Shown here: positions 55,966-64,000 of the stretch, piece after piece
Position numbering within the stretch: position 1 is the stretch's first letter
Layout of the letters: each line of letters opens with the position of its first letter
Source: Semisulcospira habei
Taxonomy: Eukaryota > Mollusca > Gastropoda > Semisulcospiridae
Length of the DNA stretch: 64,000 bases
Direction: 5' to 3'
Assembly: GCA_036245525.1 (NCBI GenBank)
Contig: BTPG01000005.1
Span: forward strand, 127,966,120 to 128,030,119
Made by a program: the position numbers and the translations under genes
Notes under the pieces: generated by a model
Told to the model about the DNA's origin: nothing
Database searches by the model: none
What the model saw: only the letters and a program-made list of their open reading frames with translations

Positions 55966-56348
55966 ATAGATCTATAAAAGATTATACATCTTAGAGCCTC
56001 TCCATTCTCTAAATCTCTATGCATTGTAAAGCCTTAAAATTCTAAGTGGGACGTTTTTGTTGTATTTTTTAAGAATAAAATATGCTATTAAAATGGCAGA
56101 TTTCTGTTTTTCATGCCCTCATTTTTCATAATTCTCTACTGAGTGCCTCATAATTATTTCCAAAAAGCTTAAGCTTTCAGTATATAATTCTATTCTCTTG
56201 TGTAAGAACATTTCTTTTTGATATCTTGCAAAACAATAAACCCTGTTTGAAACAAATATTGTTTCTGTTTTGTGTTTTTGATCTTTTTGTTTGTTTGTAT
56301 TGACTTGGCCAGAGTTTTCCCCAAGAGACATGAGTGCAAAATATCACA

Positions 56349-56560
56349 TTAAACCCATTCAGCCCTTATGCACTATAGCAGGAGATGGGTCGACCATGAT
56401 AATTCAAGGGTAGTGCCAGATTAGCTTGGCGCCTATCTGCGCCAAGCAAATCTGGCACTGCCCTTGAATTATGGTCGACCCATCTCCTGCAACTGGTGCA
56501 TAGACGTTAGATGACGCCTCCAAATTTTGGGAAATACGGCCGTCGGGCTGAATGAGTGAA
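56349..56560. mobile_element. Hp1 TTAA MITE
   Basis: TTAAACCCATTCAGCCC left, GGGCTGAATGAGTGAA right, core 56383-56489 (GGAGATGGGTCGACC to GGTCGACCCATCTCC). Confidence 0.85.
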
Positions 56561-56718
56561 TCCTATGGCTGCATCTCCCAAAGTTTGGCATGTCGCCTAA
56601 CGACTTTGTTGTGTCTCTGGTGAGACACTGTCGATGCGGACAAAAACGATGTCTCAAAAGTTCATGAAAACGTATAGTTATTTGATATCAATGATGCGCT
56701 ATATACGGCTGGTTGATA

Positions 56719-56962
56719 TTAACCCATATCACATTGAGGCTAAAAGATTCAAATTTGTACACTGCCATATGAAAGCTACATTATAGTACTTGCAGATAAG
56801 GATATAGACCAATGACATTAGTTCAAGGGTGGTGCCAGAATAGCTTGGCGCCTCGAGGCGCCAAGCTATTCTGCCACTACCCTTGAACTATTTTAGTCAA
56901 ACTTATTTCACACACTGGTGTATTCCGAATGATAAGAGTTAAATGTTCGCGTTTTTGTGTTC
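56719..56962. mobile_element. Hp2-type TTAA MITE, long-flank subfamily
   Basis: TTAACCCATATCACATTGAG... to ...ATTCCGAATGATAAGAGTTAA, core 56815-56900. The same element is present in reverse at 58919-59141. Confidence 0.9.
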
Positions 56963-57122
56963 ATTCATTGGAGAGGATTTGTATGTATACAGTTGCCGAA
57001 AACATTACAATTTGACACCAACGACGCGCTTATAATACGCATTATTAATAATAAAATGATAATGATCCACGTCAAACGACGTTGCCGAAAAGGAATTTTT
57101 CTGTCGTAAGACTTAAGATACT

Positions 57123-57177
57123 ATAATGAGGAGCAAAAGAGAAGCGACATTTTTGGAATCAGTTGCTCCTCAGTATA
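57123..57177. repeat. TA-bounded hairpin, internally deleted
   Basis: TAATGAGGAGCAAAAGAGAAGCGACATTTTTGGAATCAGTTGCTCCTCAGTA in part: TGAGGAGCAA pairs with TTGCTCCTCA. Related to 60134-60243. Confidence 0.55.
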
Positions 57178-57304
57178 TATATCTGTCTGTTTACTGAGTG
57201 TCTCTGGTAAGACACCACCCATGCAGGCGAACAACAATATCACAAAAGCTCAAGAAAACGTAATCATTTGATTACGATGATAGGCTTTATAAGCCTCACT
57301 GATA

Positions 57305-57504
57305 TTAACCCATTTAGCCCCAACGCACCACAGCAGGAGATGGACCGACCATGATAATTTAAAGGTAGTGCCAGATAAGCTTGGCGCCAAGCTAATCTGG
57401 TACTAACCTTGAATTATCATGGTCGATCCAGTCCTGCAGCTGGTAGTCTTTAAGTGACACCGCCAAAATTTGGGAAATGGGGCCGTTAAGAGGGCCGCTA
57501 AATG
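57305..57504. mobile_element. Hp1 TTAA MITE, tip shortened
   Basis: TTAACCCATTTAGCCCC left; core 57339-57433 with tip GCTTGGCGCCAAGC; the right end is decayed (GGGCCGCTAAATG). Confidence 0.8.
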
Positions 57505-58104
57505 CTCATATTTTTCTGTCACAAGACTTCGAAAATGAATTTTTATGCAGATGAAAACCATATCACAAAAGTCCAAGAATACGTTATCATTTGAGATCAA
57601 CGTTACCATTTGATACCAATGACGCGTTAGCATGCTTCACTGAAATCAAATGATTTTGTGTTTTCATCAATAATGGACAGTAGTCTTTTCCTTAGTAAAT
57701 TGCCATTCGTACCGATATGGATGATAAATGATATCCCAAAAGCACATGAAAACATCACCAATTGTTAAATATTTTTTTGAGAGGGTGGTGGTATTTTTTA
57801 AATGAAACATCGGTGAGGAAGGGGGCGGGGGGGGGGGGGGGGGGGGGGGCACGAACGCAAAAGCGACAGTCAACCCTCGTAAAAATCATCCAAAACAAAA
57901 CAATGGAACCTTAATGATGTTCCTTCGGCGAAAATATTTCTCTCTCTAAAATAATAACGACTTTGGTATCAGCTTCAGCCCACTTAATCAAATTCCAAAT
58001 ACAAACGATTTTGAATTTCCAAAAACTACAGTAGCTCGCTGAGCTAGCCTTAGCACACGTGAATGTTCTGTGTTATGTACAGGTGTGAGTGAATGCGCGT
58101 GATC
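57505..58104. other. No gene seen; G-run
   Basis: Contains a run of about 23 G at 57827-57849; otherwise unassigned. Confidence 0.45.
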
Positions 58105-58214
58105 ACGTGAGCGTGCTGTTGGTTCAGTTCGCGCGCGCTTTGAGCGATTTCATGGATAAAGCGCCTATTAATGCGTTATATTATTATTATTATAATAATA
58201 ATAATAATAAACAC
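58105..58214 (+). repeat. LINE/SINE 3' tail fragment
   Basis: GCGCTTTGAGCGATTTCATG...AAGCGCCTATTAATGCG then ATT/AAT repeats. Confidence 0.65.
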
Positions 58215-58441
58215 ATTTTTTAAAAATCTACCTCCCAAAAACAATTCTCAAAATCGGTTTGCCTGGTTCCTATGCCACTGATGACGTGTTTATACACGTC
58301 ATTGATAGCAAATGATAACGTTTTCGTGTTCAAAGTTAACATTCATTAAAACTAAGAGTCCGACTTAAACTGAATTGCCACCTCATGTAACAAGGATATG
58401 TGAGAAATTAATACTCGTGAGAAATTATTTTTTTAATTAGG

Positions 58442-58519
58442 GTGAAATCCGGCGAAGAACACCAGCATTCAAGATGGGTTGTCTGGATCTTGTGACTGTG
58501 ACCAAGACTGATCGGAAAG
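58442..58519 (+). pseudogene. Partial copy of the first coding exon of the claudin-like gene
   Basis: GTGAAATCCGGCGAAGAACA...CAAGATGGG and GTCTGGATCTTGTGACTGTG copy the 5'UTR, ATG and first codons of gene 2 (58574 onward), then stop at ATCGGAAAGG where an Hp7 remnant (TACACAGGGGGGTTAA) begins. 132 bases upstream of the real exon. Confidence 0.75.
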
Positions 58520-58603
58520 GTACACAGGGGGGTTAACATGCTTTTTATTTTATTTATTGTTTTCTTATTTCAGTGAAATCCAGTGAAAACAGCAGCAATC
58601 AAG

Positions 58604-59948
58604 ATGGGCTTTCTGGATCATGTGACCACGGTCGGAAAGATTGGACTGTTGCTCTTTATTATTGGAGCAGCGATCTTCATCGTGAGTTTCGCGGTGCCGT
58701 ACTGGGTCGTGGAAAAAGATTCAGGGACCCGCTTCGGGCTGTGGCAATACTGTGGAGCTCGAAACGATATTTGTGGAAACCTCCTAAATACTGATGCATT
58801 CAATGCCCGAGGAGAAGGGCTGGCATGTAAGAGCAGTAACACTGAGATGAGACATGCTAGTATTATTTTTTATTGTCTGTGTTTCCTTTTTTATCTTTCA
58901 CTAACAGGAAGTTTTTCTTTAACCCTTATCATTCGGAATACACCAGTGTGTGCAATAAGTTTGACTAAAATAGTTCAAGGGTAGTGGCAGAATAGCTTGG
59001 CGCCTCTAGGCGCCAAGCTATTCTGGCACCACCCTTGAACTAATGTCATTGGTCTATATCCTTATCTGCAAGTACTATAATGTAGCGTGCATATGGCAGT
59101 GTACAAATTTGAAGCTTTTAGCCTCAGTATGAATGGGTTAACTCATTCAGCCCGGCGCACGTATTTCCCAAATTTTGGAGGCGTCATCGAACGACTATGT
59201 ACCTGTTACGCGAGATGGATCGACCATGATAATTCAAGGGCAGTACCAGATTGGCGCCGACACTGCCCTTGAATTATCATGGTCGACCCATCTCCTGCTG
59301 TAGTGCCGCGTCAGGGCTGAATGGGTTAACCCTATTTATTTCTAGTTGACACAGATTGTTGTTTCTGCAGTCTGCATTTAACCCCAAGGCTGCATTTCCC
59401 AACTTTTGGAGGTGTCACCTAATGCCTATGTACTAGTTGCAGGAGACAGATGGACCATGATATTTCAAGGGCAGTGCCAGATTAGCTTGGCGCCACCAGG
59501 AGCCAAGCGAATCTGACACTACCCTTGAATTATCACGGTCGATCCATTGAATGATCCCTGTATTACCCTTGAATCTGACACTACCCTTGAGTTATCATGG
59601 TCGATCCATCTCCTGCTGTAGTGCATCGGCGCTAAATGGGTTGAGTCAACTCCAAAGAACCCTAGGCGTCCCAGGATTTGACATGGATTGCAAGTGCAAC
59701 AAGAGACACTGAACCTCAGTCGTGAGCGCCCGCGACGGCATAGGCTCATGACGATCTGGGTCTCTCGCAGTTTGATCACGTTCACGATTTCTCGCTGTCA
59801 ATAGGTTAAATCAGCAGCAGAATTTACGTTATTTGCCAGTCTTGTAAAAAGAAAAACATCTGCCACTGTATTCTCGTGTGGCATTTACTCTGTGACTAGT
59901 GTGACTATAAGTGGGACTAGTAGGGTTAGAATACTTAAGTATTAAGTA

Positions 59949-60040
<92 letters not shown>

Positions 60041-61855
60041 ATCTCTATTATATATATATATATATTAGAGAGAGAGAGGGAGAGAGGTAAACTATATGAA
60101 ACTGAAAAAAAAATGTGGAGGACAACGTGACAGTAATATACTGACGAGCAAGAGAAAGGCGACATTTGTAAATCATCGGAAACACTAAAGAGTTTCCAAT
60201 GATTCCAAAAATGTCTCATTTCTTTTGCTTGTTAGCGTATAATAGTGGAATTGAAAATCCTATATGAAATCCGAAGTGCATGGCACTGAAAATTTCTGTC
60301 TTTCCTCTTCTCTCTCTCTCTCCCTGAGTTGTTTGACTGATTTTCTCAAATTTCTGCAATGCTTTTGTATTATTGGGAAAGGAAAACATCTTTTGTCTGG
60401 ATGATCTACCCACAGCCCCCCACCCCCTACCCCCTTCCCCCCCCCCCCCAAAAAAAAAAAAAAAAAAAAAAAATGAAAGGAAGATGTAGGAATCTCCTCC
60501 ACCACCACCCCTCCCCCTCCCTCCCTCCCCCCCCTCTTCAACAGGTGACTGATCCATCTCAGAAATGTCAGTCTTAATCTCTTGTTAAAGATATCAAAAC
60601 AAACTAATTTTATCGTACATTTTGTGTTACAGCATGGTTCCGAGGCACCCAAGCCCTGGCCTGCTTGGCTCTTATTGCTATCATTGTAGCCTTGGTTTTG
60701 AAACTCCTCTTTCTGTGTGGACAGCCCAAGAAGTTCCTGCTTCTTTCCATCTTCATGGACATCGTTGCTGGTAAGTTGATGTTGTCAATGTTCGCGATGA
60801 TGCACAGCTCTGCGTCTAAGACTCTCGCTAGTCACATGCATGGTGATCTGACGCAGAGTAAATTTAAAAAGCTTTAAATACGCACACATTTCAGAATAGT
60901 TAGGTAGTCATGCATAGCAAGCATATATCAAATCATTCTTGAGTGAAAATATACAAAGCTGCAAGTATTGTCTAAGTGTTTCTTGTCTGTATACTTATAT
61001 ACTTTATTTCACTTTGTGACCCTCAGATATTTCAGTAGAGAATCAAGCTGACATCTGATTGTAGTTTATCTTTTGATTACGCACATTTGACTGTAGTTAC
61101 AGTAAACTTCAAATTATAACAAGATCAGAATGCCCGAACACCCAAACTTTGTTCTTGGTTTTGTGTGTGTGTGATGTTTTCCAGTTATCCAAAGTGTGTG
61201 TTAATTTACCAGCATAATCTGCACAATATAGACAGAGAGTAGTCAGGACCTTTGAAAACTTGAAGTGCTTTTTTTTTTTTTAAAATATTTTATATCTGAC
61301 CTTATACTAAGGGGAGTTTACTGTACAGCGAAAGTGAAGTCATTCTCACATTTGCTTTGACGAAGTGGCCATTGCAGGAATCAGGAGTGGATATGTTTTC
61401 ACACATGCTGTCACTTTTCACTTCTTAACCCATTTAGCCCCCAATTCTCTACAGCAGGAGATGCAGCGCTAGCCTCACCTATATGGTTTGTGAGGAGATG
61501 GATTGACCATGATAATTCAAGGGTAGTGCCAGATTTGCTTGGCGCCTGAAGGCGCCAAGCTAATCTGGCACTACCCTTGAATTATCATGGTCAATCCGTC
61601 TCCTGCAACTGGTACATAGTCACTAGGCAACACCTTCAAAATTTGAAAAATGGGACCTTGGGGCTAAAATGGTTAACCTTGTTTTCTGTTTATGCGACAG
61701 CTGTCCTGGCCTTCCTCGCCGCGGTTGTGTTTGGCAGCAAGATAGAAAAGAGCTACTATTACAATGTTCACTTCGGCTTTGCCTTTGACATCATTGGCGG
61801 TATTTTGCTTGTTGGGGCGGCCGTCTGCCTCATTGTTGAGTACATCCGGCAATAA
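58604..61855 (+). CDS. Claudin/PMP22-like four-transmembrane protein, gene 2
   Basis: Spliced CDS: 58604-58826, 60633-60770, 61701-61855, with exactly the exon lengths and phases of gene 1, giving 171 residues and TAA. Same layout: TM1 IGLLLFIIGAAIFIVSFAV, loop with W34, GLW 45-47, C50 and C57, TM2 from ALACLALIAIIVALVLKLLF, TM3 FLLLSIFMDIVAAVLAFLAA, TM4 FGFAFDIIGGILLVGAAVC, tail VEYIRQ. Differences from gene 1 cluster in the first loop (EKDSGTRFGLWQYCGARNDI) and second loop (SKIEKSYYYN), the exposed parts, while the membrane segments hardly change. Donors GTAAGA and GTAAGT, acceptors TTACAG and GCGACAG. The exon begins at 58574 after TTATTTCAG, so a non-coding first exon is expected upstream. 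Its third exon is preceded by a MITE only 24 bases away. Tandem paralogue of gene 1, about 12.8 kb downstream. Confidence 0.85.
58919..59141. mobile_element. Hp2-type TTAA MITE in intron 1 of gene 2
   Basis: Reverse copy of 56719-56962: TTAACCCTTATCATTCGG... to ...CAGTATGAATGGGTTAA. The core is near-perfect. Confidence 0.9.
59138..59329. mobile_element. Hp1 TTAA MITE sharing a TTAA with its neighbour
   Basis: TTAACTCATTCAGCCCGGCG... to ...GGGCTGAATGGGTTAA. Arms share the private GGGCAGT/ACTGCCC. Its left TTAA is also the right TTAA of 58919-59141. Confidence 0.88.
59378..59643. mobile_element. Hp1 TTAA MITE with partial arm duplication
   Basis: TTAACCCCAAGGCTGC left, GCGCTAAATGGGTTGA right. 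The right arm (ACACTACCCTTGA...TCGATCCAT) is present twice, at about 59514-59548 and 59578-59610. Confidence 0.8.
59699..59769. repeat. Hp3 hairpin, diverged
   Basis: CAAGAGACACTGAACCTCAG...GACGATCTGGGTCTCTCGC with a GCGCCCGCGACGGC loop. Confidence 0.65.
59952..60038. repeat. (CT)n microsatellite in intron 1 of gene 2
   Basis: About 43 CT units, then (TA)n at 60051-60065 and a short GA tract. Gene 1 has only GAGAGAAAGAGAG at the matching place. Confidence 0.95.
60134..60243. mobile_element. TA-bounded hairpin MITE (mariner-like)
   Basis: ATACTGACGAGCAAGAGAAA...GGAAACAC pairs with GAGTTTCC...CTTTTGCTTGTTAGCGTAT. Gene 1 has the uninterrupted site CAGTAATAATGG (about 47003), consistent with a TA duplication. 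Confidence 0.75.
61425..61676. mobile_element. Hp1 TTAA MITE adjoining exon 3 of gene 2
   Basis: TTAACCCATTTAGCCCCC... to ...TTGGGGCTAAAATGGTTAA; core 61495-61607. Its end is 24 bases before the first base of exon 3 (61701). Confidence 0.9.
61464..61493 (+). mobile_element. 30-bp 3'-end insertion of the 3790-4860 family
   Basis: CAGCGCTAGCCTCACCTATA...GTTTGTGA equals the last 30 bases of the unit at 4831-4860 except one base, and is flanked by GGAGATG (61457-61463 and 61494-61500). An extreme 5'-truncated insertion inside the MITE. Confidence 0.75.
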
Positions 61856-61949
61856 TATGATGAAATCAGACGATAATCCAGCCGCTCGCCGCACAAAGGG
61901 ATCTGTCTAGTCTTCACTCCTTCAATGCCAGAGCTAGCGAACAACATCC

Positions 61950-62050
61950 AACTACAAGAGACATAGACATATTCAATGAGTCGCTCTTTGTCACGGTAAT
62001 TCCTGCGGGGATGACCTGGACAAAACTTGCCGCTGACTGTCACAGGGTTA
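61950..62050. repeat. Fused Hp3/Hp4 remnants in gene 2 3'UTR
   Basis: The left arm of Hp3 (ACAAGAGACATAGACAT) runs straight into the middle and right of Hp4 (TTGTCACGGTAATTCCTGCG...GACTGTCACAGGGTTAA), where gene 1 has more than 1 kb between them. Confidence 0.65.
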
Positions 62051-62127
62051 AGATGCAGTAAATATGTATCACTGTGTGTGTTTACTGCCTGCAGTTATTG
62101 ACTTTGATGACTATTCCATTTATTATT

Positions 62128-62336
62128 TTAACCCATTTAGCCCTGACGCACTACTGCGGGAGATGGATCGACCATGATAACTCAAGGGTAGTGGCAGATT
62201 AGCTTGGCGCCTGCTGGCGCCAAGCTAATCTGGCACTACCCTTGAATGATCATGGTCGATCCATCTCCTGCAGCTTGCACACAATTGTTAAATGACACTT
62301 CTAAAATTTCTGAAGTGAGGCCTTGGGGTTAAATGG
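62128..62336. mobile_element. Hp1 TTAA MITE, shared with gene 1
   Basis: TTAACCCATTTAGCCC...GGGGTTAAATGGG with a full-length tip. Orthologous in position and orientation to 51722-51913. Confidence 0.85.
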
Positions 62337-62755
62337 GATAACAAACACTACCTAAGTTACCGATTAATATGTCAATGTTTGGTGAGGTTATGTACACTTC
62401 TCAGAACTTTCTGATGCTATGTTTTGTTATCATTGTCAACATTAGTTCATGTAGTAAAATGTGCATTAAACCTATAACTACGAGATAACTGTTTCCCTTT
62501 TTGCTAGGATCGGAAATTGTTCTCTGCTTTTTAAAACAAAAATTGCCTTGTAGCAGGAAAAAAAAAACAACTAAACTTTGTACACCCAATTATGTTATGT
62601 ACTTCATGCTTCTTTACAGTGCTGTTTTCGTAACTGTTGTAAAGTTAAAAGCTCGCCGTAAGGGTGCTTGTTAAACAATTTTTTTTTAAAATTTAATTAC
62701 TTAGAACCTTATTTGAAAACTGTACGTCCCAAAATATTTAGTAAATTAATTACAG

Positions 62756-62968
62756 TTAACTCATTCAGCCACGACACACTACAGCAAGACACGGATCGAT
62801 CATGATAGTTCAAGGAGGGTGCCAGTATAGCTTGCGCCCATGGGCGCCAAGCTATTCTGGCACCCCCCTTGAACTATCATGCTCGATCTGTCTCTTGAAT
62901 GGTAACACAGTCCTTCAGAGGGCAACTTCAAAATTTGCGGATTTCGGTCCTGGGGCAGAATGTGTTAA
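62756..62968. mobile_element. Hp2 TTAA MITE at the site of a different gene 1 element
   Basis: TTAACTCATTCAGCCACGAC...GGGGCAGAATGTGTTAA; arms share GGGTGCC/GGCACCC. Flanks match those of 52304-52524. Confidence 0.88.
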
Positions 62969-63108
62969 TACTTTTTTGAAAAGTTAACAATACAGTTATT
63001 TGTTCATTAATTTTCAACTGATGATGGGTGGGGCCGGAATTATAGAGTACTTTTCTAACATTCTTTTTATAGTGTTTACTTGCCGTTAATTATACAATTA
63101 TTTTTCCA

Positions 63109-63114
63109 AATAAA
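63109..63114 (+). promoter_or_regulatory. Poly(A) signal of gene 2
   Basis: CCAAATAAAAC, matching 52674 in gene 1; a LINE insertion begins 22 bases downstream. Confidence 0.6.
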
Positions 63115-63136
63115 ACACTTTTCTTGTTTTACAATC

Positions 63137-63582
63137 TCAAACGTAAAAGCAGTTCTCCTATATGGAGCAGAGACTTGGAGGTTGACAAAAACCACAGTCA
63201 ACAGAGTACAGATCTTCGTAAACAGTTGCCTTAGAAGTTTGAAAATCCACTGGCCAGAGAAGATCAGCAAAGTCAGACTCTGGGAGAGAACAGAGCAGAT
63301 AACAGCAGAGAATAAAATTGGACGAAGAAGATGGGGATGGATTGGTCACAGTCTGAGAAAGCCAGTTTCCAGTATCTATAGGCAGGCATTGTCATGGAAT
63401 CCCCAGGGAAAGAGGGAAAGAGGAAAAGAGGCAGGCCGAGAAACACCTGGCGTCGAGACCTCCAAGCAGACATCAAGAGATTGGGAACCACCTGGAGTAA
63501 AATCGAAGGAGAAGCACAGGACAGGAGTCGCTGGAGGTCTCTCGTCGACGGCCTATACCCTGGCAGGCGTAAGTAAGTAAAG
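63137..63582 (+). mobile_element. LINE 3' end, 446 bp, 5'-truncated
   Basis: Flanked by TTGTTTTACAATC (63124-63136 and 63583-63595), a 13-bp target duplication. It ends GGCGTAAGTAAGTAAAG, a TAAG-type tail. Encodes an RT C-terminus: [29 protein letters not shown] and [16 protein letters not shown] in one frame, then, after a frame change, [19 protein letters not shown] and [10 protein letters not shown] in another. The empty site is seen in gene 1 at about 52690. Confidence 0.88.
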
Positions 63583-63595
63583 TTGTTTTACAATC

Positions 63596-64000
63596 CAGTT
63601 GCTTTATTAAACTGATACAATACGATTTTTGGCTTACCTGTTATTTCGCATAATTTATTTCTTTGACTGCGGTATTGCATCCAGTATGCCAGTTTGGTTC
63701 TAATACAATAGTTGAATACACGAATTCATATTGGTGCTCATTTTACATTTTGGCTGTTTACATTGGCAGTTGTCATCTTACTGTTTTCACGTTATTTTCT
63801 TGACTTTGAACAGTCACGGAATCAGAGTTTGGTATTTTCATTGTATAAATCTGTCAACCCACTTATTAGCAAAGACATGTTATGAAAGATTTTCTTTTAA
63901 TTTAAAATTCAAATTCATATCTTCTTGGCGGGAGGAGAGATGATGATGATGAAACGTTTTTATTCAGGATAAAGTTTTAGGCATGGGAATGCCTTTCTTA
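63596..64000. other. Downstream flank of gene 2, duplicated
   Basis: Matches about 52703-53040 downstream of gene 1 (TGCTTTATT...ACTGATACA, CAGTCA(T/C)GGAATCAGAGTTTGG) and continues to near the window end. No gene. Confidence 0.7.

Overview
The window is nuclear DNA of an invertebrate animal: spliced genes, a tRNA-derived SINE, several non-LTR (LINE) lineages, a Ty3/Gypsy element, long dinucleotide microsatellites and very dense palindromic MITEs. A mollusc is my best guess from the style of the LINEs and SINE, but nothing here proves it. A 500-base run of N (1001-1500) marks a scaffold gap.

Host genes. (1) A minus-strand profilin-like gene (stop 817-819, exons recognised up to 2623, partly lost in the gap). 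(2) and (3) Two tandem, same-strand paralogues of a four-transmembrane claudin/PMP22-type protein, each with three coding exons and 171 residues: copy 1 at 45808-50403 and copy 2 at 58604-61855. Both start with a 5'UTR exon boundary just before the ATG, have identical exon sizes and phases, and share 3' flanks to about 53.1 kb and 63.9 kb. (4) An unclassified minus-strand, Pro- and Glu-rich potential coding unit present as two tandem copies (13410-17146).

Mobile DNA, left to right. 3790-4860 is a composite insertion of a 375-bp unit (one inverted copy plus two direct copies) with a 13-bp target duplication; a diverged relative lies at 7495-7680 and a 30-bp 3'-end fragment with its own target duplication at 61464-61493. 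14712-15657 is a 5'-truncated CR1/L2-type LINE inserted in the Pro-rich unit. 21205-26546 is a complete-looking Gypsy element with two LTRs and a 5-bp target duplication, but with broken pol and no integrase. 29774-33640 (minus) is an RNase-H-bearing LINE and 33676-37476 (plus) is an endonuclease/RT LINE with a C-terminal zinc finger; they lie head to head and are both decayed. 49265-50188 is a solo LTR. 63137-63582 is a short LINE 3' end. Five copies of one tRNA-derived SINE are seen (17153, 20576, 28078, 46061, 54814).

Hairpin MITEs. More than 40 palindromes of 60-250 bp occur, in these families, named here for reference: Hp1 (core GGTAGTGCCAGATTAGC, arm end GATCGACCATGATAATTC), Hp2 (core GGTGGTGCCAGAATAGC, arm end ATAGTTC), Hp3 (core CATAGATYCTCATGAGCCCC), Hp4 (GGCTGTCGGTAG with central TCCTGCAGGA), Hp5 (GCAAAGG...GGCCGACGT), Hp6 (GCATCCGGATGCG), Hp7 (CCCTTGTGCATGCAGCC). 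Hp1, Hp2, Hp4, Hp6 and Hp7 are bounded by TTAA, as expected for piggyBac-type MITEs; they nest in each other, sit in the introns and 3'UTRs of the claudin-like genes, and one abuts a splice acceptor. The tandem gene pair serves as an internal control that dates several insertions.

Regions not listed as genes or repeats showed nothing I could name. No rRNA, CRISPR or bacterial features are present. Clade names for transposons come from recognised protein motifs and structure, not from a database search.
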